DNA of 31,155 bases, taken from NCBI GenBank assembly GCA_007123065.1, contig SKSI01000132.1:1-31155 (forward strand). The letters are read 5' to 3'. This document shows positions 8,711 to 16,815 of this stretch, piece after piece. A program made the position numbers and the translations under genes. This stretch comes from Bacteroidales bacterium. Lineage in GTDB: Bacteria; Bacteroidota; Bacteroidia; Bacteroidales; UBA7960. Every line of letters starts with the position of its first letter. Position 1 is the stretch's first letter. The notes beneath the pieces are model-generated. The model was given only the letters and a program-made list of their open reading frames with translations, was not told the DNA's origin and made no database searches.

Positions 8711-9496
8711 TTAAAACGATTGAATGATCCGGAAGAAATCATCTGCTTTAAGAGAAGCACCACCGATCAGGCCGCCGTCCACATCCTCTTTTGCAAACAG
8801 TTCAGCAGCATTTTTTGCATTGCAACTTCCGCCGTAAAGAATGGTCATTCTGTCAGCCATTTTATTTGAATACTGATCTGCGATCAGCTGTCTGATATAG
8901 GCGTGCATTTCCTGCGCCTGATCAGGGCTGGCGGTTTGTCCTGTTCCGATTGCCCAAACCGGCTCATAAGCAATGATGATGTTACCGGCTTCTTCCTCCT
9001 TCATCCAGAACACTCCCTTCTTTAGCTGTTCGGCAACAACCTGAAAATGCTTGCCGGTTTCCCGTTCCGGCAGCATTTCGCCACAGCAATAAACAGGAAT
9101 CAATCCGTTCTTCAAAGCGAGTGCGGTCTTTTTTGCAAGAAGTTCATCATCTTCATTAAAGTGCATCCGTCTTTCAGAGTGGCCTATCAGCGTGTGAGTT
9201 CCGCCCATAGAGCGCACCATAAGCGGTGATACTTCTCCTGTATAGGCACCTTTTTCCTCCTGATAGATATTTTGTACACCAATTGACAGCCCTTCATAAT
9301 TACGAAACACTTCAATCAGACCACTCAGATACACATAGGGAGGGAAGAGCAAAATCCGGGGCAGTGCACCATTTTGCCTGGGACCCCCGGTATCAAGTTG
9401 ATGATCAATTTTTTGTTTGAGCTCGTTGGCAAGTGCCATGGCTTCTTCAGCAGAAAGGTTCATTTTCCAATTTCCGGCTACTATTTTTTTTCTCAT
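8711..9496 (-). CDS. tpiA: Triosephosphate isomerase
   Basis: The 261-residue TIM-barrel enzyme interconverts dihydroxyacetone phosphate and glyceraldehyde-3-phosphate. The key residues are present: N9 and K11 in AGNWKMN, catalytic H106 in IGHSERR, catalytic E178 in AYEPVWAIGTG, and the phosphate-binding YGGS and GGLIGGAS loops. The open frame extends 29 codons further upstream, but the family begins at MRKKIVAGNWK, so the ATG at 9496 is chosen; the longer version would also run into the permease gene. A permease gene ends 40 bases upstream. A tpiA gene close to a DUF1599 gene is, to my knowledge, common in Bacteroidales. Confidence 0.97.
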   Translation of the reverse strand: MRKKIVAGNWKMNLSAEEAMALANELKQKIDHQLDTGGPRQNGALPRILLFPPYVYLSGLIEVFRNYEGLSIGVQNIYQEEKGAYTGEVSPLMVRSMGGTHTLIGHSERRMHFNEDDELLAKKTALALKNGLIPVYCCGEMLPERETGKHFQVVAEQLKKGVFWMKEEEAGNIIIAYEPVWAIGTGQTASPDQAQEMHAYIRQLIADQYSNKMADRMTILYGGSCNAKNAAELFAKEDVDGGLIGGASLKADDFFRIIQSF

Positions 9497-9536
9497 GATA
9501 TTTTTTTTTGAATCTGTAAAGTTACAATTTTTCATT

Positions 9537-10613
9537 TTATTGAAGCCGGACGCGTGGATCCAACCAGGCATAAACGACATCAACCATTATATTAACAAGG
9601 ACAAGCACAACAGAAATCAGCAATACGGCGCCCATCAGAACGGGAAAATCGTAATGCTCCAGTGCATCTACAATTACAACACCAATCCCTTTCCAGTCGA
9701 ACACATATTCCACAAAAACAGCACCGGCCATCAGCGAGGCAAACCAACCGGATATAGCCGTAATCACCGGGTTCATTGCATTTTTCATTGCGTGCCGGGT
9801 AATAATACGGTATTCTGAAAGGCCTTTGGCACGCGCCGTCCGAATATAATCAAGTGCCATAACCTTGCTCAGGGAGCTTCTTGTAAGCTCTGTCACAATT
9901 GCTAATGGCCTGATCCCAAGGGTAATTGCGGGAAGAATGATATTTTTTACCGAAAGATATTCACCCCTTCCGAAGTCATCCACTTCCCAAAGTGAGCCGG
10001 TCATATTAAGTCCTGTGATGTCACCCAGCAGATAGGCAAAAACATATGCCATGATGATAGCAGCAAAGAATGATGGCAGAGACATTCCAATGACTGAGAA
10101 GATGAGCGCGCCCCTTCCCGGCAGAACGCTGCGCTGCAAAGCGATAAATGTACCCATTATCACACCGATGATCATCGCAAATAAAATCGAAACGGAAGCA
10201 AGCAACAAAGTATTCGGGAACGCCGTGATCAGGATCTCTCCCACCAGACGGTTGCTTTGGTAGGATCGCCTCAGATAGGGTTTCTTTATGACAAATGCAA
10301 GGCTTTCAGTCTGTATCAGTGACTTGTACGAATAAGAACCGGCATCAAGATAGATCAGACTATTTAAATGATCTGTTCGATGCAGGCTAAGCGGTGAGAT
10401 ATCATTCAGGTAATGCAGGTATTGCTTATGCAATGGTCTGTCGAGGCCCAGTTCCTTTTGGATTGATTCGACTGAGGCAAGATCAGCTCGCTGCCCGAGC
10501 ATCATCCGCGCCGGATCACCCGGAAGCACATTGAAAAGCAAAAAAACTACCGTTACAACACCAAAAAGCACCAGCAGGCCGTAAGCAAGACGTCTGGTCA
10601 GGAATTTAAGCAC
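9537..10613 (-). CDS. DppB-type ABC transporter permease, orphan
   Basis: The 358-residue inner-membrane protein matches the BPD_transp_1 family of peptide/nickel permeases. MLKFLTRRLAYGLLVLFGV and FNVLPGDPARMMLG are typical of DppB/OppB starts, and EYRIITRHAMKNAMNPVI is the EAA loop that contacts the ATPase. About 55 residues (roughly 65-120) between the first helix and the core are longer than in the E. coli protein. The start codon is GTG with AAAGGA about 8 bases before it. No second permease, ATPase or binding protein lies nearby, so its partners must be elsewhere. It sits between DUF1599 and tpiA in the same direction, with gaps of 24 and 40 bases. The substrate is not predictable. Confidence 0.9.
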   Translation of the reverse strand: MLKFLTRRLAYGLLVLFGVVTVVFLLFNVLPGDPARMMLGQRADLASVESIQKELGLDRPLHKQYLHYLNDISPLSLHRTDHLNSLIYLDAGSYSYKSLIQTESLAFVIKKPYLRRSYQSNRLVGEILITAFPNTLLLASVSILFAMIIGVIMGTFIALQRSVLPGRGALIFSVIGMSLPSFFAAIIMAYVFAYLLGDITGLNMTGSLWEVDDFGRGEYLSVKNIILPAITLGIRPLAIVTELTRSSLSKVMALDYIRTARAKGLSEYRIITRHAMKNAMNPVITAISGWFASLMAGAVFVEYVFDWKGIGVVIVDALEHYDFPVLMGAVLLISVVLVLVNIMVDVVYAWLDPRVRLQ

Positions 10614-10637
10614 AGTTGAAATCCTTTAATTTATTAA

Positions 10638-11189
10638 TCAAGACTCAAGCTCCAGTTTAATCAGGGCAAAAACAGCGTAGTTGACGATATCGAAATAGCT
10701 GGCATCAATACCCTCAGAAAAAGATGCAACTCCTTTATTATTTTCAATTTGCTTGACCCGCAAGAGCTTCATCAGGATGATATCTGCCAGAGACGACACC
10801 CTCATTTCGCGCCAGGCTTCACCATAATCGTGATTCTTATCATGCATCAGCCTTCCGGCCTTCTCAAAATAATCCTCATAAAGCACTTGCGCTTGTTCTG
10901 GCTGCATATCGGCCTGGTCGCTTGTTCCGAGCTCCAGTTGTATCAGAGCCATGATGGAATAATTCACAATGCCGATAAATTCGGGAGCGATTCCTTCAAC
11001 GATTTTTTGCGTACCTTTGCTCTGCAATGAGCGGATCCGTTGTGCTTTGATGTATATCTGGTCTGTAAGTGATGGTGGCCTCAATATCCGCCAGGCACTG
11101 CCATAGTCCTGCATCTTTTTTAAGAATACATCCTTACAGATCTCCCGGATGGCTGAATATTGCTGATCGGTTTTTGTCATTTCGCTCAT
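10638..11189 (-). CDS. DUF1599 protein with an internal duplication
   Basis: The 183-residue protein consists of two homologous halves (about 14-88 and 106-182). Each has the pattern KxxDYGxAWRxxRxxSLxDxI, then a K-xx-R-xx-Q/S stretch, then DIVNY or GIVNY and ALIQLELG/ALIKLELE. This is the DUF1599 family, known as tandem copies in Bacteroidales, with no assigned biochemical role that I can state. It is divergent from folP with 36 bases between the two preferred starts, and a -7 box lies in that gap. It appears to be the first gene of the unit that ends with plsY. The ATG at 11189 is used; a second ATG at 11180 is also possible. Confidence 0.82.
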   Translation of the reverse strand: MSEMTKTDQQYSAIREICKDVFLKKMQDYGSAWRILRPPSLTDQIYIKAQRIRSLQSKGTQKIVEGIAPEFIGIVNYSIMALIQLELGTSDQADMQPEQAQVLYEDYFEKAGRLMHDKNHDYGEAWREMRVSSLADIILMKLLRVKQIENNKGVASFSEGIDASYFDIVNYAVFALIKLELES

Positions 11190-11208
11190 TGCTGAAGTTT
11201 GATAGTTA

Positions 11209-11216
11209 CAAAAGTA
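11209..11216 (-). promoter_or_regulatory. Putative -7 promoter box for the DUF1599-permease-tpiA-prmA-plsY unit
   Basis: TACTTTTG on the minus strand fits TAnnTTTG, 20 bases before the DUF1599 ATG. On the opposite strand, 11194-11201 reads GAAGTTTG, one mismatch from the same consensus, with a TTTG at 11173-11176; this could serve folP. The two would overlap face to face. Confidence 0.4.
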
Positions 11217-11225
11217 AAGGACCGA

Positions 11226-12092
11226 ATGGCTAAAGATACATTTTTTTGTCCAAAGGAGACCCTAAACTTCAGGGGCAAAATTAAGCATTTATCGGTACCT
11301 CTGGTAATGGGGATTATGAATTTAACGCCCGATTCTTTTTACGACGGAGGCAGGTACCGCAATCCCATGGACGCCATCAGGCTTGCTGAACAAATGCTGC
11401 GAGAGGGAGCAGACATTCTGGATATGGGTGCAGCATCAACACGTCCGGGTACAACCCTTGTTGACACCAGTGAGGAACAAGAACGACTTTTGCCGGCCTT
11501 AAAGGCGGTTCGCCAACAGTTTCCGAAAGCCATCATTTCCATTGACACATACAATGCGGAAACAGCAAGAATGGCGCTGGATCATGGGGCGCATATGATC
11601 AACGATGTTTCTGCCGGCCGCTTTGACAAAGAGATGTTTTCTACTATCGCGGAATATCGTGTACCATACGTGATTATGCATATGCAGGGTACTCCTGAAA
11701 ACATGCAGCAAAATCCCGGCTACAGGCATCTGATCAAAGACATTGCGGCATTTCTCTCTGAAAGGCTGATGTTGCTCCGTCATATGGGGGTCAATGATAT
11801 TATCATCGATCCGGGTTTTGGTTTTGGAAAAACTGTTGCAGACAATTACCGGTTAATGTCCGGGCTCGGATACTTATCCATATTCGGGATACCCATTATG
11901 GTTGGTGTTTCGCGCAAATCGATGATCAATAAAGTTCTGGAAACAACTCCTTCAGATGCATTAAACGGAAGTACCGTGCTGCACACGGTTGCTCTTGAGA
12001 AAGGAGCTCATATCCTCAGAGTGCACGATGTAAAAGAAGCTGTTGAGGCAATAAAAATTGTCACACAATTAAAAAGCAATACTGAAAAATAG
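11226..12092 (+). CDS. folP: Dihydropteroate synthase
   Basis: The 288-residue TIM-barrel enzyme condenses p-aminobenzoate with hydroxymethyl-dihydropterin pyrophosphate in folate synthesis. Motifs in order: MGIMNLTPDSFYDGG (pyrophosphate loop, about 28-42), DMGAASTRPG, SIDTYNAETA, INDVSAG, MHMQGTPENMQ, IIDPGFGFGKT and GVSRKSMI. The open frame starts at a TTG at 11199, but that codon is within the divergent promoter region; the ATG at 11226 gives the expected length and is preferred. cdaA starts 29 bases after the stop, the usual Bacteroidota folP-cdaA order. Confidence 0.96.
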   Translation: MAKDTFFCPKETLNFRGKIKHLSVPLVMGIMNLTPDSFYDGGRYRNPMDAIRLAEQMLREGADILDMGAASTRPGTTLVDTSEEQERLLPALKAVRQQFPKAIISIDTYNAETARMALDHGAHMINDVSAGRFDKEMFSTIAEYRVPYVIMHMQGTPENMQQNPGYRHLIKDIAAFLSERLMLLRHMGVNDIIIDPGFGFGKTVADNYRLMSGLGYLSIFGIPIMVGVSRKSMINKVLETTPSDALNGSTVLHTVALEKGAHILRVHDVKEAVEAIKIVTQLKSNTEK

Positions 12093-12121
12093 TAATTTTA
12101 AGCATCCAAGAAGGCTTGATT

Positions 12122-13003
12122 ATGATGCCATTATTTATTACCGGATTTATTCAGATCAGACTGCTCGATATTCTGGACGTGCTTTTGGTCGCCATTTTAT
12201 TTTATCAGCTTTATATCCTGATCCGTGGCACAGGAGCCATGAATATCTTCCTTGGAATATTATCCATTTTTGTGATATGGTGGCTGGTGCGAATTTTCGA
12301 GATGGAGTTGCTTACCGCCATCCTCGGACAATTCATCTCGGTAGGGGTATTGGCCCTGATAATTGTATTTCAGCCTGAGATCCGGAAATTTTTGCTTGTC
12401 ATCGGGAAAAGAAGCATCATCAACAAGGGTTCACGAGATCTGTTCAAGGGACTTTGGGCTTCCGAGCAGGACAACAACCTGAACATACCACCCATTGTGA
12501 ATGCGATGGAAGCTTTTTCAGAGCAAAAAACAGGTGCCCTTATTGTTATCACAAGAGAGAACGAGCTGGAGTCATTTCTGGAAACCGGACAAAGAATGGA
12601 TGCGCAAATATCTGAACAGCTGCTTGGTTCCATCTTCTTTAATAATAGTCCGCTGCACGACGGCGCCGTCATTATTACAAACAATCGCATAAAAGCGGCA
12701 CGTTGTGTATTGCCGGTTTCTGAGATCAAGCGCTTTCCGGCTTCTCTCGGGTTAAGGCACAGGGCGGCATTGGGAGTTACCGAACAATCAGATGCCATTT
12801 CGTTGGTTGTAAGTGAGCAAACAGGAAAGATATCCTGGTGCATGGCCGGGGAAATTCGCCGTAACCTGAAACCATTACAGCTTAAAGAGCTCCTGGCAAA
12901 AGAGCTTATGTCAGACAAAGATGCAGACAAAGAGCCAAAACAGAAATGGCCAATTTTTGCAATATTCAGAAAAAGAAAAAAATCAAATGATACTACTGGC
13001 TGA
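12122..13003 (+). CDS. cdaA: Diadenylate cyclase CdaA (c-di-AMP synthase)
   Basis: The 293-residue protein has three N-terminal membrane helices (about 14-34, 40-58, 63-83) and then a DisA_N/DAC domain. The catalytic signatures DGA (180-182, in LHDGAVI) and RHR (212-214, in LGLRHRAALG) are intact, so it should convert two ATP into cyclic di-AMP. The frame opens at a TTG at 12116, but ATG at 12122 follows an AAGAAGG ribosome-binding site at a proper distance and is used; ATG 12125 is also possible. The C-terminal tail is basic. The next gene, a BadF-type ATPase, begins 17 bases before the cdaA stop. The CdaR-like YbbR partner is not adjacent; a YbbR protein is encoded at 25590-26597. Confidence 0.95.
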   Translation: MMPLFITGFIQIRLLDILDVLLVAILFYQLYILIRGTGAMNIFLGILSIFVIWWLVRIFEMELLTAILGQFISVGVLALIIVFQPEIRKFLLVIGKRSIINKGSRDLFKGLWASEQDNNLNIPPIVNAMEAFSEQKTGALIVITRENELESFLETGQRMDAQISEQLLGSIFFNNSPLHDGAVIITNNRIKAARCVLPVSEIKRFPASLGLRHRAALGVTEQSDAISLVVSEQTGKISWCMAGEIRRNLKPLQLKELLAKELMSDKDADKEPKQKWPIFAIFRKRKKSNDTTG

Positions 13004-13826
13004 TAGTGGAAGTACAAAGACAGACTGGACCCTGTTAAATAACGGGACTATCACTGAATCCTTTCGAACACAAGGTTTGAACCCGTATTTTGTACAAACG
13101 GATGATGTTGTGGCAATTTTGAAGGAGCAATTGCTTCATAACGAAGCAGTTCGACGGGTGGAACAAATCTTCTTTTATGGCGCGGGATGTTCTTCTGAAG
13201 GAAAAAACAAAGTGATTCGTGATGCCCTTGACAAACTTTTCCCTGATTCAGAAAACCTTATAGCTCATGATCTGCTTGCAGCTGCGCGCGCACTGTTTGG
13301 CAAACAGGCCGGAATTGCCTGTATCCTGGGTACCGGCTCCAACTCCTGCGTATATGATGGAGAAAAAATCACACGGTCCCTGTTTTCCCTGGGTTATATG
13401 TTCGGCGACGAGGGGAGTGGCGCACATCTGGGTAAGAACTTCATCGGAGCCTATTTGAAAAAAGCTGCTCCGGCTGAAATCATTGAAGCCTTTTTAAAAA
13501 AATATGATCTTTCTGATGAAGACATTCTTACAAATATTTACAGAAAATCGAATCCAAACAGGTTTCTTGCCTCCTTTACCCATTTCTTAAAACAACATGA
13601 AGACCACCCATTCATCTCAGGTTTGATATTTAGCTGTTTTGAAGACTTCTTTAGAGAACAAATTCTCAAATATCCTGAAAAACAAGATTATCCTTTGGGT
13701 TGCATTGGATCCGTTGCATATCATTTCCGGGATATTTTCAAGGCTGCTGCCGGAAGTCAAGGACTCCGGGTGGAGTTTTTCCTCGTATCACCGATGGAGG
13801 GCCTGATCAGGTTTCATAACCGGTAA
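12987..13826 (+). CDS. BadF/BadG-type ATPase, N-acetylglucosamine kinase-like
   Basis: The 279-residue protein belongs to the ASKHA sugar kinase/actin fold. ADSGSTKTDW (5-14) is the phosphate-1 loop, ILGTGSNS is the phosphate-2 loop and GDEGSGAHLG is the family signature that follows it. Related eukaryotic and bacterial proteins phosphorylate N-acetylglucosamine; substrate assignment here is inference. The open frame begins at 12921, but those 22 codons lie inside cdaA and lack conserved residues; ATG at 12987 starts exactly with the phosphate loop and overlaps cdaA by 17 bases, which suggests translational coupling. The 3' end overlaps the convergent miaA by 20 bases. Confidence 0.85.
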   Translation: MILLADSGSTKTDWTLLNNGTITESFRTQGLNPYFVQTDDVVAILKEQLLHNEAVRRVEQIFFYGAGCSSEGKNKVIRDALDKLFPDSENLIAHDLLAAARALFGKQAGIACILGTGSNSCVYDGEKITRSLFSLGYMFGDEGSGAHLGKNFIGAYLKKAAPAEIIEAFLKKYDLSDEDILTNIYRKSNPNRFLASFTHFLKQHEDHPFISGLIFSCFEDFFREQILKYPEKQDYPLGCIGSVAYHFRDIFKAAAGSQGLRVEFFLVSPMEGLIRFHNR

Positions 13827-14712
13827 TAGCCTCCAGAATGGCCTTTTCTTCGTGAGGTTCAAAAAATAAATAATCACCTGTTTTATTAAACCAGGTCATC
13901 TGTCTTTTTGCATACTTCCGTGTATTTGTTTTTATCTTTTCTGTTGCATCATGAAGCGTGTATTGCCCTGCCATCCAACAGAATAACTCTTTATATCCCA
14001 CTGTATTCAGCGCATTCAGGTTGCGAAAAGGAAAAAGACGCAGCATCTCTTCGATCAATCCCTCATCAATCATCGTATGCACTCGTGTATTGATCCGCTG
14101 AAACAGCTCCTGGCGCGACCGGTTTAAAAGGATTTTCTTTATCCGGAAGGGCCTGTTCTTCTGTTTGAAGGAACGCAGTTCAGAAAAAGGTGTACCGGCT
14201 GCAAGATACACTTCAAGTGCGCGTATCATTCGTTTATGGTTGGCCGGATCAACCTCATCATGGTATTTGGGATCAACCTTTCTGAGCCAGTTTCGCAAAC
14301 CTGTCAAACCATTTTTTTCATATACGTCCTGAACCTTTTGCCTGGCAGCAGGATCGGGATCCGGCATATCGTCTATTCCGTGGCAAAGCGTATCAATATA
14401 TAACCCCGATCCGCCAACAAGCAAAGCATAATCAGAATGTTCGAACAATGTTTGGAGGATGCCCAGGGCTTCTTTCTCAAACATCGACACATTGTAATAG
14501 TTGTGAATGGAGAGATGTCCAATCAGGTAATGTGGTACTTCAGCAAGCATTTGTGCAGGGGGAGCTGCTGTTACGATGGGGATTTCTTTGTAAAACTGCC
14601 GCGCATCAGCAGAAATAATAGCGGCATTCAGTTGTTTTGCAAGTTTGATGCTCAACTCTGTCTTGCCGACGGCTGTGGGTCCTGCTAGTACAACAAGGCA
14701 TTTATTCTTCAT
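13807..14712 (-). CDS. miaA: tRNA dimethylallyltransferase
   Basis: The 301-residue enzyme adds a dimethylallyl group to A37 of tRNAs reading UNN codons. The P-loop GPTAVGKT (11-18), GGSGLYID with HGIDD after it, and NTVGYKELFCWMAG near the C-terminus are family motifs; RQMTWF sits in the tRNA-binding part. Two details differ from most MiaA: the usual DSxQ(V/F)Y is DARQFY (36-41), and the following IGTAKP is IVTAAP. Some Bacteroidota carry divergent MiaA paralogues, which may explain this. The start ATG overlaps the upstream PRiA4_ORF3-type gene by 11 bases. The 3' end overlaps the convergent BadF-type gene. Confidence 0.92.
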   Translation of the reverse strand: MKNKCLVVLAGPTAVGKTELSIKLAKQLNAAIISADARQFYKEIPIVTAAPPAQMLAEVPHYLIGHLSIHNYYNVSMFEKEALGILQTLFEHSDYALLVGGSGLYIDTLCHGIDDMPDPDPAARQKVQDVYEKNGLTGLRNWLRKVDPKYHDEVDPANHKRMIRALEVYLAAGTPFSELRSFKQKNRPFRIKKILLNRSRQELFQRINTRVHTMIDEGLIEEMLRLFPFRNLNALNTVGYKELFCWMAGQYTLHDATEKIKTNTRKYAKRQMTWFNKTGDYLFFEPHEEKAILEAITGYET

Positions 14713-15316
14713 TTATCAGGTCTTCAGGGGAATCGCCCGAATCGTCATTATAGAAGTCTTGATCATTAACCTGATCCATACCGGAAATATCCTCAGGAGC
14801 AACTTCATCATCATCAAAGGAAAAATCCATATGTGTTTCCACGCCGGGAATCTGCATGGGTGTTGCCGTCAGTTCACGTGGCACCGGTCCTACGCTCTTA
14901 TAAATCCGCGGATAGGTTTTGGAGCTGTCGGCAGGTAAAATTTTAAGAAGCTCGAGGTAAAAAGTCCACCGGTTCAGATAATCGTAAAGAAATATCATGC
15001 GCTGGTGCGGGTCATCGATAAAGTCCTTCAGCTCACTCTGATGCATAACAGACTGTTTGCCTGTGTTTTCAGCATCATTGTTTGCTTCAGCATTCTCCTG
15101 GTCTTTAATTTGGCCGGTGTCGATCAGTTTGATTTCCTTTAGCTTACGATACCGGTGATCGCAAATAAAAAAGGAGGCCAGCATTCCGGGATCAAGGCCA
15201 AGATTACCAAGTATTGCCTGATGAAAGTCTTCAAAAGTATGATCTGCGCGCAACTCAATTTCCCTGAGGAAATCATCATGATCTTCAAAGCAAACTTTAA
15301 ATCTGTAAATCAGCAT
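14702..15316 (-). CDS. PRiA4_ORF3 / IS1096-TnpR-passenger-like protein
   Basis: The 204-residue protein starts with MLIYRFKVCFEDHDDFLREI and continues with TFEDFHQAILGNLGLD and ASFFICD; this is the ubiquitin-like PRiA4_ORF3 fold (also called IS1096 element passenger TnpR-like), common in Bacteroidota. Despite the family name there is no sign of a mobile element here. The C-terminal third is very acidic (SFDDDEVAPEDIS, QDFYNDDSGDSPEDL). The gene overlaps miaA by 11 bases and lies directly after the CCA enzyme gene, within a tRNA-maturation cluster. Function unknown; a link to tRNA or RNA metabolism is inferred only from context. The ATG at 15316 is used. Confidence 0.8.
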   Translation of the reverse strand: MLIYRFKVCFEDHDDFLREIELRADHTFEDFHQAILGNLGLDPGMLASFFICDHRYRKLKEIKLIDTGQIKDQENAEANNDAENTGKQSVMHQSELKDFIDDPHQRMIFLYDYLNRWTFYLELLKILPADSSKTYPRIYKSVGPVPRELTATPMQIPGVETHMDFSFDDDEVAPEDISGMDQVNDQDFYNDDSGDSPEDLINEE

Positions 15317-15357
15317 ATAGTAATGGATATTCTGCTTTTAACTTCCTTTATTCAAAA

Positions 15358-15365
15358 CAAAAGTA
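15358..15365 (-). promoter_or_regulatory. Putative -7 promoter box for the PRiA4_ORF3-miaA pair
   Basis: TACTTTTG on the minus strand fits TAnnTTTG, 42 bases before the ATG at 15316. A TTTG at 15382-15385 is upstream, with a 16-base spacer that is shorter than the usual 19-21. It would allow transcription separate from sua5-cca. Confidence 0.42.
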
Positions 15366-15388
15366 ATAATTTTTATATCCACAAACAT

Positions 15389-16813
15389 TTAACCCTTGAA
15401 GGTGAGACCGAGTTTTTTGCCTTCTTCCTTCATCAGGACTAATGCTTCCTCTCTGTCATTTTTAATCTCCCCATCAAGAATGGCTTCGCGGATGGCTGTT
15501 TTGATCAAACCTACTTCTTTTGATGGCGGTATGCCGAAGGCGTTCATAATGTCCTCGCCAGACAAAGGAGGTTGCCAATTTCTGAGACGGTCTTTTTCTT
15601 CTGTTTGTCTGAGTTTGGTGCGAACCATTTCAAAATTCGCCAGGAAACGCTTTACCTTGTCTGGATTTCCGGATGTAATATCTGCCTCACAAAGCATCAT
15701 CAGGTCATCAATATCCTCACCTGCCTCAAACAGGAGGCGTCGCAATGCGGAGTCGGTGACAATCTCTTCGGTCAGCGCAATGGGTCGCAGGTGAAGCAGC
15801 ACCAGCTTTTGCACATAGCGCATCTTTTCATTCATTGGCAACTTCAGACGCTTAAAGATACGCTTCACCATCTTTTGACCAACAAACTCATGACCATGGA
15901 ATGTCCATCCGGCCTCTTTGTCGAAACGTTTGGTCTGTGGCTTTGCAATATCATGCAACAGTGCGGCCCACCTCAGCCAGAGGTCATTGGTGCGCTGAGC
16001 CAGCTTATCAAGAACCTGCAAGGTGTGATAAAAATTGTCCTTATGCGCCTTACTATCCATCACTTCAACTCCGTATAAAGCTTCGAGCTCCGGAAAAAAA
16101 TGCTTCAGCAAACCTGCTGAACGCAATATCCTGATCCCTTTTCCCGGAGTATCGGACAGCATAATTTTATTGAATTCATCCATCACACGTTCGATAGAAA
16201 CAATTGACAAACGGTGCGCGTTGTTTCGGATGGCCTCAAATGATTTCTTTTCGATCTCAAAATCAAGCTGAACGGCAAATCTGACAGCCCGCATCATACG
16301 GAGGGGATCGTCGGAATAGGTGACATCCGGATCAAGCGGTGTTTTGATGATTCGAGCTTCCAGGTCTTCCATTCCACCATACAGATCTATCAATGTGCCA
16401 TAATCTTTTTTGTTCAGGCTAATGGCCATTGCATTGATGGTAAAGTCGCGTCTTTTGATATCGTCAGCCAGGGTGCCGTCTTCAACAATTGGTTTTCGGG
16501 AATCTTCACGATAAGATTCTTTGCGCGCACCCACAAACTCAATTTCATAATTCTGATAATTTAGCATGGCAGTGCCGAAGTTTTTATATACCTTAAGAAA
16601 CCGGCGCCTTTCAAACCTTTCTGCGACCAATGCAGCGAGTTCAATCCCGCTGCCAACCACAACGATATCAATATCAGAAGAAGGTCTGTCAAGAAAAATG
16701 TCTCTTACCCAGCCTCCAATGACATAAACGGGTTTTTGAAGTTTCAGGGCAACCTCTGAAACTGTCTGCAAAACGATATTATCTGGAATTTCTTTCAAAA
16801 GAATAATTTTCAA
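15389..16813 (-). CDS. cca: CCA-adding tRNA nucleotidyltransferase, HD-domain type
   Basis: The 474-residue protein has a polymerase-beta-type head with GGWVRD (33-38) and the metal-binding SDIDIVV (D47, D49), then RRDFTINAMA (121-130), the RNA-binding segment DDPLRMMRAVRFA (168-180), and an HD domain (LLHDIAKP, H287-D288; HGHE and LHLRP later). It adds or repairs the 3' CCA of tRNAs; the HD domain of such enzymes often has phosphatase or phosphodiesterase activity. No in-frame ATG exists before GGWVRD, and an in-frame stop lies shortly upstream, so a TTG start at 16813, 2 bases after the sua5 stop, is most likely. Confidence 0.92.
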   Translation of the reverse strand: MKIILLKEIPDNIVLQTVSEVALKLQKPVYVIGGWVRDIFLDRPSSDIDIVVVGSGIELAALVAERFERRRFLKVYKNFGTAMLNYQNYEIEFVGARKESYREDSRKPIVEDGTLADDIKRRDFTINAMAISLNKKDYGTLIDLYGGMEDLEARIIKTPLDPDVTYSDDPLRMMRAVRFAVQLDFEIEKKSFEAIRNNAHRLSIVSIERVMDEFNKIMLSDTPGKGIRILRSAGLLKHFFPELEALYGVEVMDSKAHKDNFYHTLQVLDKLAQRTNDLWLRWAALLHDIAKPQTKRFDKEAGWTFHGHEFVGQKMVKRIFKRLKLPMNEKMRYVQKLVLLHLRPIALTEEIVTDSALRRLLFEAGEDIDDLMMLCEADITSGNPDKVKRFLANFEMVRTKLRQTEEKDRLRNWQPPLSGEDIMNAFGIPPSKEVGLIKTAIREAILDGEIKNDREEALVLMKEEGKKLGLTFKG

Positions 16814-16815
16814 GA

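Noticed and set aside
9496..9583. N-terminal extension of triosephosphate isomerase to 9583
   Set aside because: The 29 extra residues overlap the permease gene and are absent from the family, which begins at the KKIVAGNWK segment.
12370..13017. Long open frame antisense to cdaA (215 codons, minus strand)
   Set aside because: It mirrors the intact cdaA coding sequence, has a serine/cysteine-rich composition typical of shadow frames and matches no family.
14702..15316. Mobile-element gene suggested by the family name (IS1096 TnpR passenger)
   Set aside because: No transposase, inverted ends or target duplication are seen, and the gene is embedded in a housekeeping cluster.
15572..16078. Long plus-strand frame inside the CCA gene (168 codons)
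   Set aside because: The minus-strand CCA enzyme has all its motifs across this region; the plus frame has none.
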